NCBI RefSeq assembly: GCF_013141725.1
Contig: NZ_WHNZ01000045.1
Location: 186,001 to 250,000 of the forward strand
DNA from: Paenibacillus planticolens
GTDB lineage: Bacteria > Bacillota > Bacilli > Paenibacillales > NBRC-103111
Length of the DNA: 64,000 nucleotides
Reading direction: 5' to 3'
Each line of letters begins with the position of its first letter. Within the stretch, counting starts at the first letter, position 1. A model generated the notes under the pieces. It was given only the letters and a program-made list of their open reading frames with translations, had not been told where the DNA came from and made no database searches. Below, piece by piece: positions 1 to 8,266 of the stretch. The translations under genes and the position numbers were made by a program.

Positions 1-1
1 T

Positions 2-1300
2 TATTTATCCAAACCGGTTACCGTAGATGAGCTGCGGACTGTTCTGGAGAAAGTCATTAAAGAACTGGAAGCGAAAGAGCTTATTAAGATGGAACAAGAA
101 GAAATCAAAAAAAGGCTGATGCTCTATGAGCCCTTCGGCCAACAGGAATGGCTGAAGTCAGTGATTACCGGCACTTTCCAGAAGTGGGCTGCCGCTCTGA
201 ATCCTCCTCCTTCCGAGCAGCAGTACTGGCTTCACCGCAATCACCTTGTCATGGGCATTGAGCTGATGAGCACGATTCGCACGGCGAATCTATCGCTGAT
301 CGACTGGAACTTATTCCGTTTTGCGTTGGCTAACATTATACAAGAAATTTTGACGGAAGATTGGCCTGAATCGGACTTCATTGAGCTTCACAGCCACCAT
401 GCAGCGATTATGTTTCATATCGAGCGTTCGGAACCTATGGACACAGCCCTCGCCCGGATCAAAACAATTGGCGACCGTATTGCGGTCTGTATCCTTACGT
501 ATCTTCAGCTCAACATCCGGATCGGATTAGGTCAAATAAAGGCCGCTTGGCAAGAAATATCGGATTCCACGGAGGAAGCGTTTCTGGATTTGCTGCAGAT
601 GACCATTATCCCTTCGCCAGGCAAGCCGTCCTCCTTGCCATCGAATCTGGCGATCCGGCCCATAAAATTTTACCAAGAGCTTGCGGAAGCCATTGTCTAT
701 TCGAAAGAAGAAACCGCGGCGCAAATTGTAGACGCCTATATTCGCCAACTGCAAATAATGCCATCGATTACGCCGGCATACTTGCAGTATTTATGTACGG
801 AGCTATGGACCATCTTCGCCTATTCCTTGTACAGCGTTGGCATTGTGCTGGATGAGCTTTTTCCAGAGGCGCACCTGCCGTCCGAAATTAGTCAGATCCA
901 AACGCCTGCCCAATTGCAGGAGTGGCTGCGCGCCAAAATTCATATCATCGCAACGAGCCGGCACTGGAGCGAGAACTCAAAGCATAAGGAAGCCGTGGAT
1001 TTCATGATTCAATACGCCCATGACCACTATGCCGAAGAGGTTTCCTTGGAAGATATGTCGAAGCAGCTGTACTTGTCCCGGAACTATCTAAATCAAATTT
1101 TCAAAAAGGCGACCGGCGAAACATTCACCAACTATTTGATCCAGGTACGGATGAAAAAAGCGCAGGCCCTGCTGGCCGAAGGCAAGCATCTCATCTATGA
1201 GATCGCCGAAAAAGTCGGCTACAAGAACGTTCCTTACTTCAGCTCCATTTTCAAAAAGTATACGGGCATGAGTCCTAGCGAAGTCGGTAAAAGCGGATAG
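2..1300 (+). CDS. AraC-type response regulator (YesN-like), 5' end outside window
   Basis: The reading frame is open from base 2. The residues before the first internal Met (base 89) read YLSKPVTVDEL, the end of a receiver domain where the conserved Lys-Pro lies, so the gene begins upstream and is cut by the window edge. A long middle segment typical of YesN-like regulators follows. The last ~100 residues form an AraC double helix-turn-helix, with the usual second-helix pattern (IAEKVGYKNVPYFSSIFKKYTGMSPSE). Such proteins are phosphorylated by a YesM-type kinase, presumably encoded upstream, and activate carbohydrate transporter genes. The binding-protein gene 136 bases downstream is the likely target. 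Confidence 0.9.
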   Translation, partial: YLSKPVTVDELRTVLEKVIKELEAKELIKMEQEEIKKRLMLYEPFGQQEWLKSVITGTFQKWAAALNPPPSEQQYWLHRNHLVMGIELMSTIRTANLSLIDWNLFRFALANIIQEILTEDWPESDFIELHSHHAAIMFHIERSEPMDTALARIKTIGDRIAVCILTYLQLNIRIGLGQIKAAWQEISDSTEEAFLDLLQMTIIPSPGKPSSLPSNLAIRPIKFYQELAEAIVYSKEETAAQIVDAYIRQLQIMPSITPAYLQYLCTELWTIFAYSLYSVGIVLDELFPEAHLPSEISQIQTPAQLQEWLRAKIHIIATSRHWSENSKHKEAVDFMIQYAHDHYAEEVSLEDMSKQLYLSRNYLNQIFKKATGETFTNYLIQVRMKKAQALLAEGKHLIYEIAEKVGYKNVPYFSSIFKKYTGMSPSEVGKSG

Positions 1301-1367
1301 CTCCCATTTAGGCTGCTTGACATCCGATTTGTGATCAAAAGTGAAAGAAGTGTGTTCATTACTCTCC

Positions 1368-1396
1368 TTCTTCATTGTTTCCGTTACTCCTATAAT
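1368..1396 (+). promoter_or_regulatory. possible promoter of the 1437 binding-protein gene
   Basis: A perfect TATAAT at 1391-1396 stands 41 bases before the start codon. The -35 position (TTCTTC, 17-base spacing) is poor, as expected for an activator-dependent promoter controlled by the AraC-type regulator just upstream. A TTGACA at 1317-1322 has no convincing -10 partner. Confidence 0.35.
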
Positions 1397-1436
1397 GAAA
1401 TTGTAGAGATGATGAGGTAGCGAAAGGGGATTATCT

Positions 1437-2756
1437 ATGAAAGTGCAGATGAGACAATGGAGCATGCTCGGTATGACTGCCATGATAGCGCTGTCTTTAA
1501 GCGCATGCGGTTCAGGAAATACACCAAGTACGACACCAAGCAGCACAGCTGCTGCAACCAAAGCGCCAGCCACTGCAAGCACTCAGCCCGTTAAGCTTCG
1601 TATTGTATGGTGGGGTTCGCAAGCAAGGCATGACGCTACACTGAAAGCGCTGGATGCTTATACGAAAAAACATCCGAATGTGACCTTTGAACCGGAATTT
1701 TCGGGTTTTGACGGCTATGCAGACAAACTGGCTACCCAAGCAGCTGCCAAAAATGCCCCTGATATCATCCAAATGGATCCGGCTTGGCTTTCCGAGTACG
1801 CGGGCAGAAACCAGCTTGCCGACTTATCCCAAGGCATCCGCACGGAAGATATTGATAAATCGCTCGTAGACTCAGGCAAGTTCAAAGATAAACTGTACGC
1901 TATTCCTCTAGGCAATAACGCAACCGGTATGATTTACAACAAGAATGCCGTAGATAAACTTGGTATCACCCCGCCCAAAAACAACTGGACATGGGATGAG
2001 TATTTCCAATTCGGTAAAGATGCCAAAGCCAAGCTGGATAAAGATAAATACGTTTTAATGGACTATACTTATGATTATACGACATATTCCGCTTATCAAA
2101 TCAGTCAAGGCAAAGGCTATCCGATCACCGTTGACGGCAAATTCAATATCGACAAAGACACCTATTTAACTTTTGTTAAAAAATATACCGAACTTCGCAC
2201 GGCCGGCGTCGTCCCTCCCGCAGAAATCGCGTCCACGGATAAAGAGTCCGACGCGAAGCTGGATTTGATGAATAATGACAACGTGCTTATGAAACGTACC
2301 TTCGCCGCTCTTCTGCCTGGGTATGAAGGTGTTAAGCCCGGCGTTTATTCGCTAGTGAATCAGCCTAAAGGAACACAGTCCAGCGGCTGGCTGAAGCCTT
2401 CCATGTTCTGGTCCGTGAGCGCAGATTCCAAGTATGCCGAAGAGTCCAAGAAATTCATCGACTGGTTCGTGAATGACAGCGAAGCGGCCGATATTCTGAC
2501 GACGACAAGAGGCGTGCCGGTTTCCAAGAAAATGCTCGAATATTTAACGCCGAAGCTTACCCCTGCAGATAAAATGCAAATTGAGCTCATTAAGACGGTT
2601 GCTCCCGACGCTCAACCTTTTAATCCCGGAGCTAAAGGTTGGAGCAACTATACCGCTAAGGATTTCAAAACGATCGGCGAAAAAGTCATGTTCAACAAAA
2701 TTACGCCGGAAGCGGCTTATGACGAGCTAGTGAAAAAAGCCAAAGAGTATCAATAA
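1437..2756 (+). CDS. carbohydrate ABC transporter substrate-binding lipoprotein (family 1)
   Basis: 439 aa. The N-terminus is a lipoprotein signal with lipobox LSAC (Cys about residue 24), then a Ser/Thr/Ala-rich linker and a family-1 solute-binding fold (WWGSQARHDAT, DIIQMDPAWLSEYAGRNQLADLS, YAIPLGNNATGMIYNKNAVDKLGI). The start is supported by AAAGGGGA upstream. It should bind a sugar or oligosaccharide outside the membrane. No permease genes follow: a strong terminator lies 17 bases after the stop, so this binding protein is transcribed alone, presumably under the upstream AraC-type regulator, and must use permeases encoded elsewhere. Ligand not predictable. Confidence 0.9.
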   Translation: MKVQMRQWSMLGMTAMIALSLSACGSGNTPSTTPSSTAAATKAPATASTQPVKLRIVWWGSQARHDATLKALDAYTKKHPNVTFEPEFSGFDGYADKLATQAAAKNAPDIIQMDPAWLSEYAGRNQLADLSQGIRTEDIDKSLVDSGKFKDKLYAIPLGNNATGMIYNKNAVDKLGITPPKNNWTWDEYFQFGKDAKAKLDKDKYVLMDYTYDYTTYSAYQISQGKGYPITVDGKFNIDKDTYLTFVKKYTELRTAGVVPPAEIASTDKESDAKLDLMNNDNVLMKRTFAALLPGYEGVKPGVYSLVNQPKGTQSSGWLKPSMFWSVSADSKYAEESKKFIDWFVNDSEAADILTTTRGVPVSKKMLEYLTPKLTPADKMQIELIKTVAPDAQPFNPGAKGWSNYTAKDFKTIGEKVMFNKITPEAAYDELVKKAKEYQ

Positions 2757-2772
2757 ACTTTCATAGGAATGC

Positions 2773-2820
2773 AAGGGCTGTCCCCTAAGTAGATAAATCT
2801 ACTTGCGGGCAGCCCTTTTT
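2773..2820 (+). terminator. rho-independent terminator of the 1437 gene
   Basis: Hairpin with outer stem GGGCTG...CAGCCC and inner stem AAGTAGAT/ATCTACTT, followed by TTTTT. It closely resembles the hairpin at 58697-58745 and, in its outer stem, the one at 55558-55602. Confidence 0.9.
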
Positions 2821-3021
2821 AGCGTTTGATATGCTGAAAGCATGCGGTAAGCCGCTCTTGAGGGCGACGGTGCGCAGCGCCTGCTGCTTGCCGCGGCGCA
2901 TCAGGCGCTTCCAGAACGGCCTCTGCGGCCTCTGCGGCCTCTGCTCTCTCCTCCGTGTCGAGCACCCGCAGCCTCCTCATCTACGGCCTACATCCCTCTC
3001 TCATCGATCAGGCGTAGTGAG

Positions 3022-3202
3022 AGGGAACTATGATCCGCTATGTTGCGTTGAAACGCAGATTTGGCCTATCTTGGGGAACTATGGTCCTTTATTTTCCTGA
3101 TTCAGGTTATATACCTGCTCGCGCGGGCACAATAAGACCCTGTAGTTCCCCCTGCATGCAAAAAGCAGCAGATTTAACAAAAATAAGGCCCTGTAGTTCC
3201 CA
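3022..3202. repeat. family A palindrome tetrad, copy 1
   Basis: Four ~21-base elements of the type GGGGAACTAYRGKSC..TTATT start at 3022 and 3073 (forward) and at 3131 and 3182 (reverse complement). Pitch is 51, 58, 51 bases. The F-F-R-R order makes the whole block an imperfect inverted repeat. Spacers hold small hairpins of their own, for example TGCGT..ACGCA between elements 1 and 2 and CAGGTTATATACCTG at the centre. The block fills the gap between the convergent binding-protein and cold-shock genes (2821-3288), in which no gene is supported. Confidence 0.75.
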
Positions 3203-3288
3203 TTCGCACATTGGGGGGCGCGGGCTGAAGTGTGGTTCGTGGATGCGGAATGTCGACGCGGGATTGCAGCACCCTCAGCAACAAAAAC

Positions 3289-3328
3289 GCAAAAAAAGAA
3301 CGACCCTTAACATAATGTTAAGAGTCGC
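3289..3328 (-). terminator. terminator of the cold-shock gene
   Basis: On the minus strand, CGACTCTTAACAT/ATGTTAAGGGTCG forms a near-perfect stem followed by TTCTTTTTTTGCG. Confidence 0.9.
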
Positions 3329-3359
3329 TCTCCGAACTGCTATCTATGCAAGCTAAAGC

Positions 3360-3560
3360 TTACAGCTTTACAACGTTCTCAGCTTGTGGTCCGCGGTTGC
3401 CTTGAACAACGTTGAACTCAACTTGTTGACCTTCGTCCAAAGTTTTGAAGCCGTCGCCTTGAATTGCGGAGAAGTGTACGAATACATCGTTGCCGCCTTC
3501 AACTTCGATAAAGCCAAATCCTTTTTCTGCGTTAAACCATTTAACTGTTCCTACTGCCAT
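3360..3560 (-). CDS. cold-shock protein (CspA/CspB family)
   Basis: 66 aa, the usual length. A single cold-shock domain carries both RNA-binding motifs, RNP1 (KGFGFIEV) and RNP2 (VFVHFSAI). It binds single-stranded nucleic acid and acts as an RNA chaperone in the cytoplasm. The start MAVGTVKW is chosen from family length and the CTTTGGAGGT ribosome site 8-13 bases upstream. A longer frame to 3641 is open but lacks such a site and probably belongs to the long 5' leader typical of csp genes. Monocistronic, with its own terminator. Confidence 0.96.
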   Translation of the reverse strand: MAVGTVKWFNAEKGFGFIEVEGGNDVFVHFSAIQGDGFKTLDEGQQVEFNVVQGNRGPQAENVVKL

Positions 3561-3730
3561 GGGTAATACCTCCAAAGTTTTAATTAACATGTCTTTTTTC
3601 TTGTTTCGAACAAAAAAATTACACATTGGAAAAGGTTTCACAAACTAAAATGATAACCCTTTGCAATAAGCAATTCAGGTTTTATCCCAAAGACTATTAA
3701 TACTGTACCACACAAATTTGGGTAATGCAA

Positions 3731-3946
3731 TTATCCTTCGGAGGCATTTCTTACTAAGGATAAGAGTTCCTCTTTATCCTCTAATTTCAAGGCAATTGTT
3801 AGCGCCATTACGACATCTTTCGACGGTTGAATTCGACCGTTTTCGATACCATTCAGGATGGAATAACTGACGCCAGCTTTCTCGCCAAGCTTGCGAAGCG
3901 TCAGATTTTGCTGTTGTCTCAACTCTTTCAGCCTTGTGTGAAACAT
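3731..3946 (-). CDS. small XRE-family DNA-binding regulator
   Basis: 71 aa and almost entirely one helix-turn-helix of the Cro/CI type: RLKELRQQQNLTLRKLGEKAGVSYSILNGIENGRIQPS. Ribosome site GGGGGAATGGGC precedes the ATG. It lies 20 bases downstream of the MazG-like gene on the same strand, so the two are probably cotranscribed. No phage genes or toxin partner are adjacent. Target unknown. Confidence 0.85.
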   Translation of the reverse strand: MFHTRLKELRQQQNLTLRKLGEKAGVSYSILNGIENGRIQPSKDVVMALTIALKLEDKEELLSLVRNASEG

Positions 3947-3966
3947 TTAGCCCATTCCCCCTTCGT

Positions 3967-4359
3967 CTACTTCCCCTGCTGCCGGCGAATTTCTGCTCTA
4001 ATTTTGTCGAATGGGTCCTGCCAGTCGGGCGGCTTGATCGTTTTGCCAAGTTCGTTCTTATGGACTAGACCGTCCGGCCATACCTTGGACATGTTCGCGT
4101 GATGCACAATGTCAAAAATCGGCCCCGGCTCGACCCCTAACTCGACCAAGGTGCCCAGAACGAAATATAGCTCATCGATCATCGCATCCACTTCGTCTTC
4201 CAGCGTCGTTGCTTCTTTAAACTCGTCCAGCTCCTCTTGCATCCAAGCCAAACGGGCTGCCTTGCGGCTCTCGGACAAGCGCTGCGGGGTCGTACCTACC
4301 GGGTGCTCAAAAATCTCGTGAAACTTCTTCACATCGTCGAATGCATTCTTCAAGGTCAT
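3967..4359 (-). CDS. MazG/HisE-like nucleotide pyrophosphohydrolase
   Basis: 130 aa. The segment around residues 41-64 (QEELDEFKEA...EVDAMIDELYF) has the EExxE motif and a downstream acidic pair characteristic of all-alpha NTP pyrophosphatases, which hydrolyse (d)NTPs or phosphoribosyl-ATP with Mg2+. The rest of a histidine operon is absent, so a house-cleaning or unknown nucleotide substrate is more likely than HisE itself. Good ribosome site (AGGAACAACGAA) before the ATG. Exact substrate is inference. Confidence 0.75.
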   Translation of the reverse strand: MTLKNAFDDVKKFHEIFEHPVGTTPQRLSESRKAARLAWMQEELDEFKEATTLEDEVDAMIDELYFVLGTLVELGVEPGPIFDIVHHANMSKVWPDGLVHKNELGKTIKPPDWQDPFDKIRAEIRRQQGK

Positions 4360-4424
4360 TTCGTTGTTCCTGCTCCCTTACGTAAGTTTACTTCTATATA
4401 CCATTAAAGAGAGCCAACGGTCAA

Positions 4425-4958
4425 TTACAAACGACGACCTGAGATGAACCGACTTCCCCAGTAGCCTGTATTTATATCACTAATGACGACACCGGAGCTC
4501 GTTGTGTTGCTGATGAACTTGCCATTGCCGATATAGATGCCGACATGATTAACGGTTCCTGGTTTTGACGTACTGAACAGGACGAGATCGCCTTTGCGCA
4601 GGCTCGATTTGGTTTTAACCGCTGTTCCAACCTTGGCTTGGGCTTTCGAACCCCATGGAATATCGATGCCGTTTTTCTTAAATACCAGCTGTGTAAAAGA
4701 TGAGCAGTCCAAGATTAAACGCTTCGTATCCCTTACGCCGAACTTGTAACGAACTTTACCGATATAGGATTTCGCTGTGCTCACAATTTGATCGGATTTG
4801 CTGGCGCTCACAGCACTATAGGCTGTAGATGCCGCGGTATCCGCAGCCGCATGAGCAGATTGCGGCTCAAGGAGCATCGTACCGGAAGTTAATAAGGAAA
4901 AGGCCAGGCTGATCCCCACTAACGATTTGCTAAGGCGGTTCTTTTTCACTAGTTGCAT
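4425..4958 (-). CDS. secreted NlpC/P60 cysteine peptidase (cell-wall hydrolase)
   Basis: 177 aa from Met at 4958, which has a strong AAGGAGG site 10 bases upstream; a longer frame to 5018 lacks one. The N-terminus is a classic Sec signal peptide (KKNRLSKS, hydrophobic core, AHA-A near residue 37). The NlpC/P60 domain follows, with nucleophile Cys85 (LDCSSFTQLVF) and His138 (NHVGIYIG); the third polar residue is probably Asn151. No SH3 or LysM wall-binding domain is present. It should cleave peptide links in peptidoglycan outside the membrane. Confidence 0.93.
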   Translation of the reverse strand: MQLVKKNRLSKSLVGISLAFSLLTSGTMLLEPQSAHAAADTAASTAYSAVSASKSDQIVSTAKSYIGKVRYKFGVRDTKRLILDCSSFTQLVFKKNGIDIPWGSKAQAKVGTAVKTKSSLRKGDLVLFSTSKPGTVNHVGIYIGNGKFISNTTSSGVVISDINTGYWGSRFISGRRL

Positions 4959-5138
4959 GATTGGATATCCTCCTTCATGGATCGTGGTGTTGGGCTTATT
5001 TGGCCCTGTATCCACCATATCACATAGGAACTGCCCGGTATTTACCAGCAGAAAAGGATATCCAAGCGGCGTCTAGCTTTATCCGCAATAATTAGAATTC
5101 GATGAGAATTTTCTTTGCCTTTCTTCCTTGACAGCAAA

Positions 5139-6314
5139 TTATACCGAGTTAGGTGTCTGTTCCAGACGGTACTCGGACGGCGTCACGCCATACTTTTTGC
5201 GGAATACCTGGGAGAAATGACGCATGTCCTGATAGCCAATCCGGTCGGCGACATCCGCCAGCTTCAGCTTAGGATTCATCAGGAGCTGCTTCGCCTGTTC
5301 CAGGCGGAGATGGGTGACATATTCCTTGAACCCCTGCCCCGTCTTCTGCTTGAACAACTGACTGAAGTAAACCGGGTTCAGGTAAACGATCGCCGCGACC
5401 TTCTCCAGCGACAGGTCGTCATGATAATGCGTGCGAATATATTGCAGCGCGACGTCGACAGAGCGGTCGCTGCCGCTCGCATGATGTTCGTAGACCTGCG
5501 TCGTAGAAGCTTGACGCATGCGCTGCACTTCCGCCGGCACCGCCTCGATGCGGTCAATCTTCTCCGAGCTCATAATCTGAAAGGGCACCTTCAGATATTT
5601 GACGAGGTGGCTGCGCAGCTCATCGACGAGCGCAGGCAAGAGAGCTGCGTCCGGCAAGGTGACGAGGCCGAGCAGGCTTTTGCCGTCGTGCACCGTCACG
5701 AAGCCTTTGCCGTAGCGCTCGGTCAACTCGAGCAGGACGTTCTCGATAATGAAATTTTCGAGATAAACGGCCTTGTCGCTCTCCATTTTCACCATGATGA
5801 GGTGGAAATACGGGTGCTGCTCCATGAAAGGGTCCATATCGATGCGGCCGGTATCCAGCCCCTGCGCAAAGCGGTGGAAGACGGCTTCCTGCAAATATTT
5901 CCGATTCGCCTTCAGGAGCTCTGCCTCTTCGATCAACTCGGTTTCATGAGCGATTTCATCGCCGAGCTTTCGAATCATCTCGCTCAGCACCTCTTTGCCG
6001 ATAGGCTTCAGCAAATAATCCTTTGCTCCAAGCCGCACAGCCTCCTGTGCATACGAGAATTCGGAATACGCCGAAATGACCACCCATTTCACATGCGGGT
6101 GCCGGCTGCGGGACAGATTCATCAGCTCCAGACCGGTCATGCCCGGCATCAGAATGTCGGTTAGGACGATTTGAATGCGCTGACTCCTCAGCAAGGCGAT
6201 CGCCTGCTCGGCATTCGCCGCGAGATGAACCCCATGTTCGGGGAACCGGGTCTGCAGCGTGCGCTGAATGCCCTCACGAATGACGGTTTCGTCATCCACA
6301 ATGAGAATGTCCAT
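5139..6314 (-). CDS. AraC-type response regulator (YesN-like)
   Basis: 391 aa from Met at 6314 (MDILIVDDE), preceded by AGGAGAG; a longer frame upstream would run into the kinase gene. Receiver domain at 1-120 has acidic pocket DD, phospho-acceptor Asp in LTDILMPGMTG, and Lys in YLLKP. The C-terminal ~100 residues are an AraC double helix-turn-helix (VAAIVYLNPVYFSQLFKQKTG, VADRIGYQDMRHFSQVFRKKYG). It follows the kinase gene by 4 bases and closes the operon with the 8246-11498 sugar transporter, its likely target. Confidence 0.95.
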   Translation of the reverse strand: MDILIVDDETVIREGIQRTLQTRFPEHGVHLAANAEQAIALLRSQRIQIVLTDILMPGMTGLELMNLSRSRHPHVKWVVISAYSEFSYAQEAVRLGAKDYLLKPIGKEVLSEMIRKLGDEIAHETELIEEAELLKANRKYLQEAVFHRFAQGLDTGRIDMDPFMEQHPYFHLIMVKMESDKAVYLENFIIENVLLELTERYGKGFVTVHDGKSLLGLVTLPDAALLPALVDELRSHLVKYLKVPFQIMSSEKIDRIEAVPAEVQRMRQASTTQVYEHHASGSDRSVDVALQYIRTHYHDDLSLEKVAAIVYLNPVYFSQLFKQKTGQGFKEYVTHLRLEQAKQLLMNPKLKLADVADRIGYQDMRHFSQVFRKKYGVTPSEYRLEQTPNSV

Positions 6315-6318
6315 GGTT

Positions 6319-8160
6319 TTACTCTCCTCTCCGAGGAAGCGGCATCGCGATGATGACGGTCGTTCCTTCCCCCTGCTTACTATGAATGCGGAGTCCATAC
6401 ATGTCTCCGAACATGAGCACGATGCGGCGGTGCACATTGGTAAGCCCGATGCCTCGTCTTGTTCGGCCGGTTGGATCTGACGCCTGCAAGGCATTCTGGG
6501 CCTGTTCGGTTCGCAAAGAAGTCATCGCTCCTTCGATGTCCGTTGCGTCCTTAATGAGCTGCTCCTGCATGCTCGCAAGCGTGCTCTCCTCGATGCCAAC
6601 GCCGTTATCCTCAATGACAATCCGCAGCTCCTGCTCGCCAAGCTCCGTGTAGACGCGAAGCACACCGGGCCGGTTGAGCGGCTCCAGCCCATATTTCACA
6701 GCATTCTCAATGATGGGCTGAAGCGTCATTTTCGGCAGAACAACATCCAGACACTCCGGCGCAACGTCCAGAACGGTGCTGACCCTGCCTTCCAGGCGGT
6801 TCTCGATGATCGTCATGTAATGACGCATTTGATCCAGCTCTTGGCGCAGCGTTGTCTTCGAGGCTTCCTGCCAGTCACTGCTGTAGCGGAACATGTGGGA
6901 CAAGGCTAAGATAACTTTGCCCAGCCGGTCGTTCTCGCGCTCATCCAGCATCCAATAAATCATATCCAGCGTGTTATAAAGAAAATGCGGGTTCACCTGG
7001 GACTGCAGCGCCTGCAGCTCTGCATTCTTCTCACTCACCGTGGCAAGGGTCATACGCTCGATAAGCTCATCCATCCGGTTCACCATCCGGTTAAAAGAAG
7101 AAACTAACGAATTGATTTCTTCAAACGATTTGACCGTGACGGAGCCTTTGAAATTCCCCATCTCCACCTGCTTCATCTCACGGATCAGCAGCTTGAGCGG
7201 CGAGGCAATATTGCGGGAAATAATGCTCGCCAGCACCAAAGATAAGAAGACAAGCGCCAAAATGACCAAGTACAGATATTCCCTTGTTTTCACAACCTCG
7301 CCATTAATATCCCCTTTAGGAGTCAAGCCGAACACGGTCCAGTCAGCCATTTTCGCCTTGGCCGAAACAATCAACTGATCGGTCCGGTCATCGACGATAA
7401 TCTCATTGCTTCGGGGGCGCGGCAGCCCTCCGAAAGATGGCGGACTGCCTTTTTCCCCCGCCGTAGTAGCAATCATGTGATCTTCCCGGTCGACAATGTA
7501 CACCTGGCTGTTCGGAGAGATCCTCACGTTCGAAAGCGCGGCAAGAATCGGCTGCGGGTTCGTTTCGATAACCAAAACGCCAATCACCCGGTGGTCCGTT
7601 AAATCGTACAGCTTGCGCCCAAACACAAACAAGGGATCGCGCTGAAACCGGTTGATCATCGAGCCCTGAGACAGGCCGAGCCAAACCATTTCTCCCGATG
7701 ATTCCTGCAGCTTGTGGTACCACTCTGTGCTGGCATAATTCGTTTCTATGACACTATCGAAGCCTCGTTCATAATTATAGTTTTTCCCCGCGTTCGTGAT
7801 GACATGAATGCCTACGATATCGTCCCGGGAATAATAGGCGGCGCCCAAAATGTTCGTAATGGTCCGTTCATTAATAATGTTAACCGCTTCGTCCTTGCTT
7901 GTGTCCCGGTCATGGATTAGCCTTAGCATCTCATAATTGCTGTTCAGCGACTTCGAAATGCTGTCATAACCTTGAAGCAGCAAATCAAAGAGGCCGACGG
8001 TTTGAGAAATATTTTTCTCCGCCAAATCGCTGATTTTACTATGAATGATGTCCGTTGTTTTCTTGTAATAGACGACGCTCACCAATGTTGAAAGGATCAG
8101 CATGCTCGAGATAAAAAGCAGAAACAGCCGGTTATGTATGGAATGAAAGCCCCGTGTCAC
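6319..8160 (-). CDS. YesM-type sensor histidine kinase
   Basis: 613 aa, beginning with GTG (AAGGGGA upstream). Two membrane helices (about 10-30 and 295-315) flank a large extracellular sensor domain. Then come a HAMP linker, a His_kinase domain with phospho-acceptor in QVNPHFLYNTLD, and an HATPase_c domain (IIENAVKYGL, DNGVGI, RRGIGLTNVHRRI). A histidine in the PHFLYN motif is characteristic of the LytS/YesM class. It lies between the sugar transporter and its response regulator and probably senses the sugar, or the bound binding protein, outside the cell. Confidence 0.95.
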   Translation of the reverse strand: MTRGFHSIHNRLFLLFISSMLILSTLVSVVYYKKTTDIIHSKISDLAEKNISQTVGLFDLLLQGYDSISKSLNSNYEMLRLIHDRDTSKDEAVNIINERTITNILGAAYYSRDDIVGIHVITNAGKNYNYERGFDSVIETNYASTEWYHKLQESSGEMVWLGLSQGSMINRFQRDPLFVFGRKLYDLTDHRVIGVLVIETNPQPILAALSNVRISPNSQVYIVDREDHMIATTAGEKGSPPSFGGLPRPRSNEIIVDDRTDQLIVSAKAKMADWTVFGLTPKGDINGEVVKTREYLYLVILALVFLSLVLASIISRNIASPLKLLIREMKQVEMGNFKGSVTVKSFEEINSLVSSFNRMVNRMDELIERMTLATVSEKNAELQALQSQVNPHFLYNTLDMIYWMLDERENDRLGKVILALSHMFRYSSDWQEASKTTLRQELDQMRHYMTIIENRLEGRVSTVLDVAPECLDVVLPKMTLQPIIENAVKYGLEPLNRPGVLRVYTELGEQELRIVIEDNGVGIEESTLASMQEQLIKDATDIEGAMTSLRTEQAQNALQASDPTGRTRRGIGLTNVHRRIVLMFGDMYGLRIHSKQGEGTTVIIAMPLPRRGE

Positions 8161-8225
8161 GTGAGAATTCGGTCCCCTTTCCTTAGTCGTTTCAGGCTAT
8201 CATACCACAGGCCGCCTTCCAAACA

Positions 8226-8266
8226 GCAAAAAGCGAGAGGTGAAGTTAACCCTTCACCGCTCCCGC
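8226..8266 (-). terminator. attenuating hairpin between permease and kinase genes
   Basis: On the minus strand the end of the permease gene folds as CTTCACC/GGTGAAG extended by GCG-CTC pairs, with the stop codon in the loop, followed by GCTTTTTG. It could lower expression of the downstream two-component genes relative to the transporter. Confidence 0.55.

Noticed and set aside
2831..3356. Two plus-strand frames in the gap before the cold-shock gene
   Set aside because: No ribosome site, they cross the family A tetrad and the cold-shock terminator, and resemble no family.
3731..4359. Toxin-antitoxin or prophage module (XRE plus MazG-like genes)
   Set aside because: No toxin-like protein, integrase or phage genes nearby; the MazG-like protein is a nucleotide pyrophosphohydrolase.
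5115..6164. 349-codon plus-strand frame opposite the response regulator
   Set aside because: Antisense shadow of a well-supported regulator gene; His/Arg/Gln-rich composition typical of an antisense frame.
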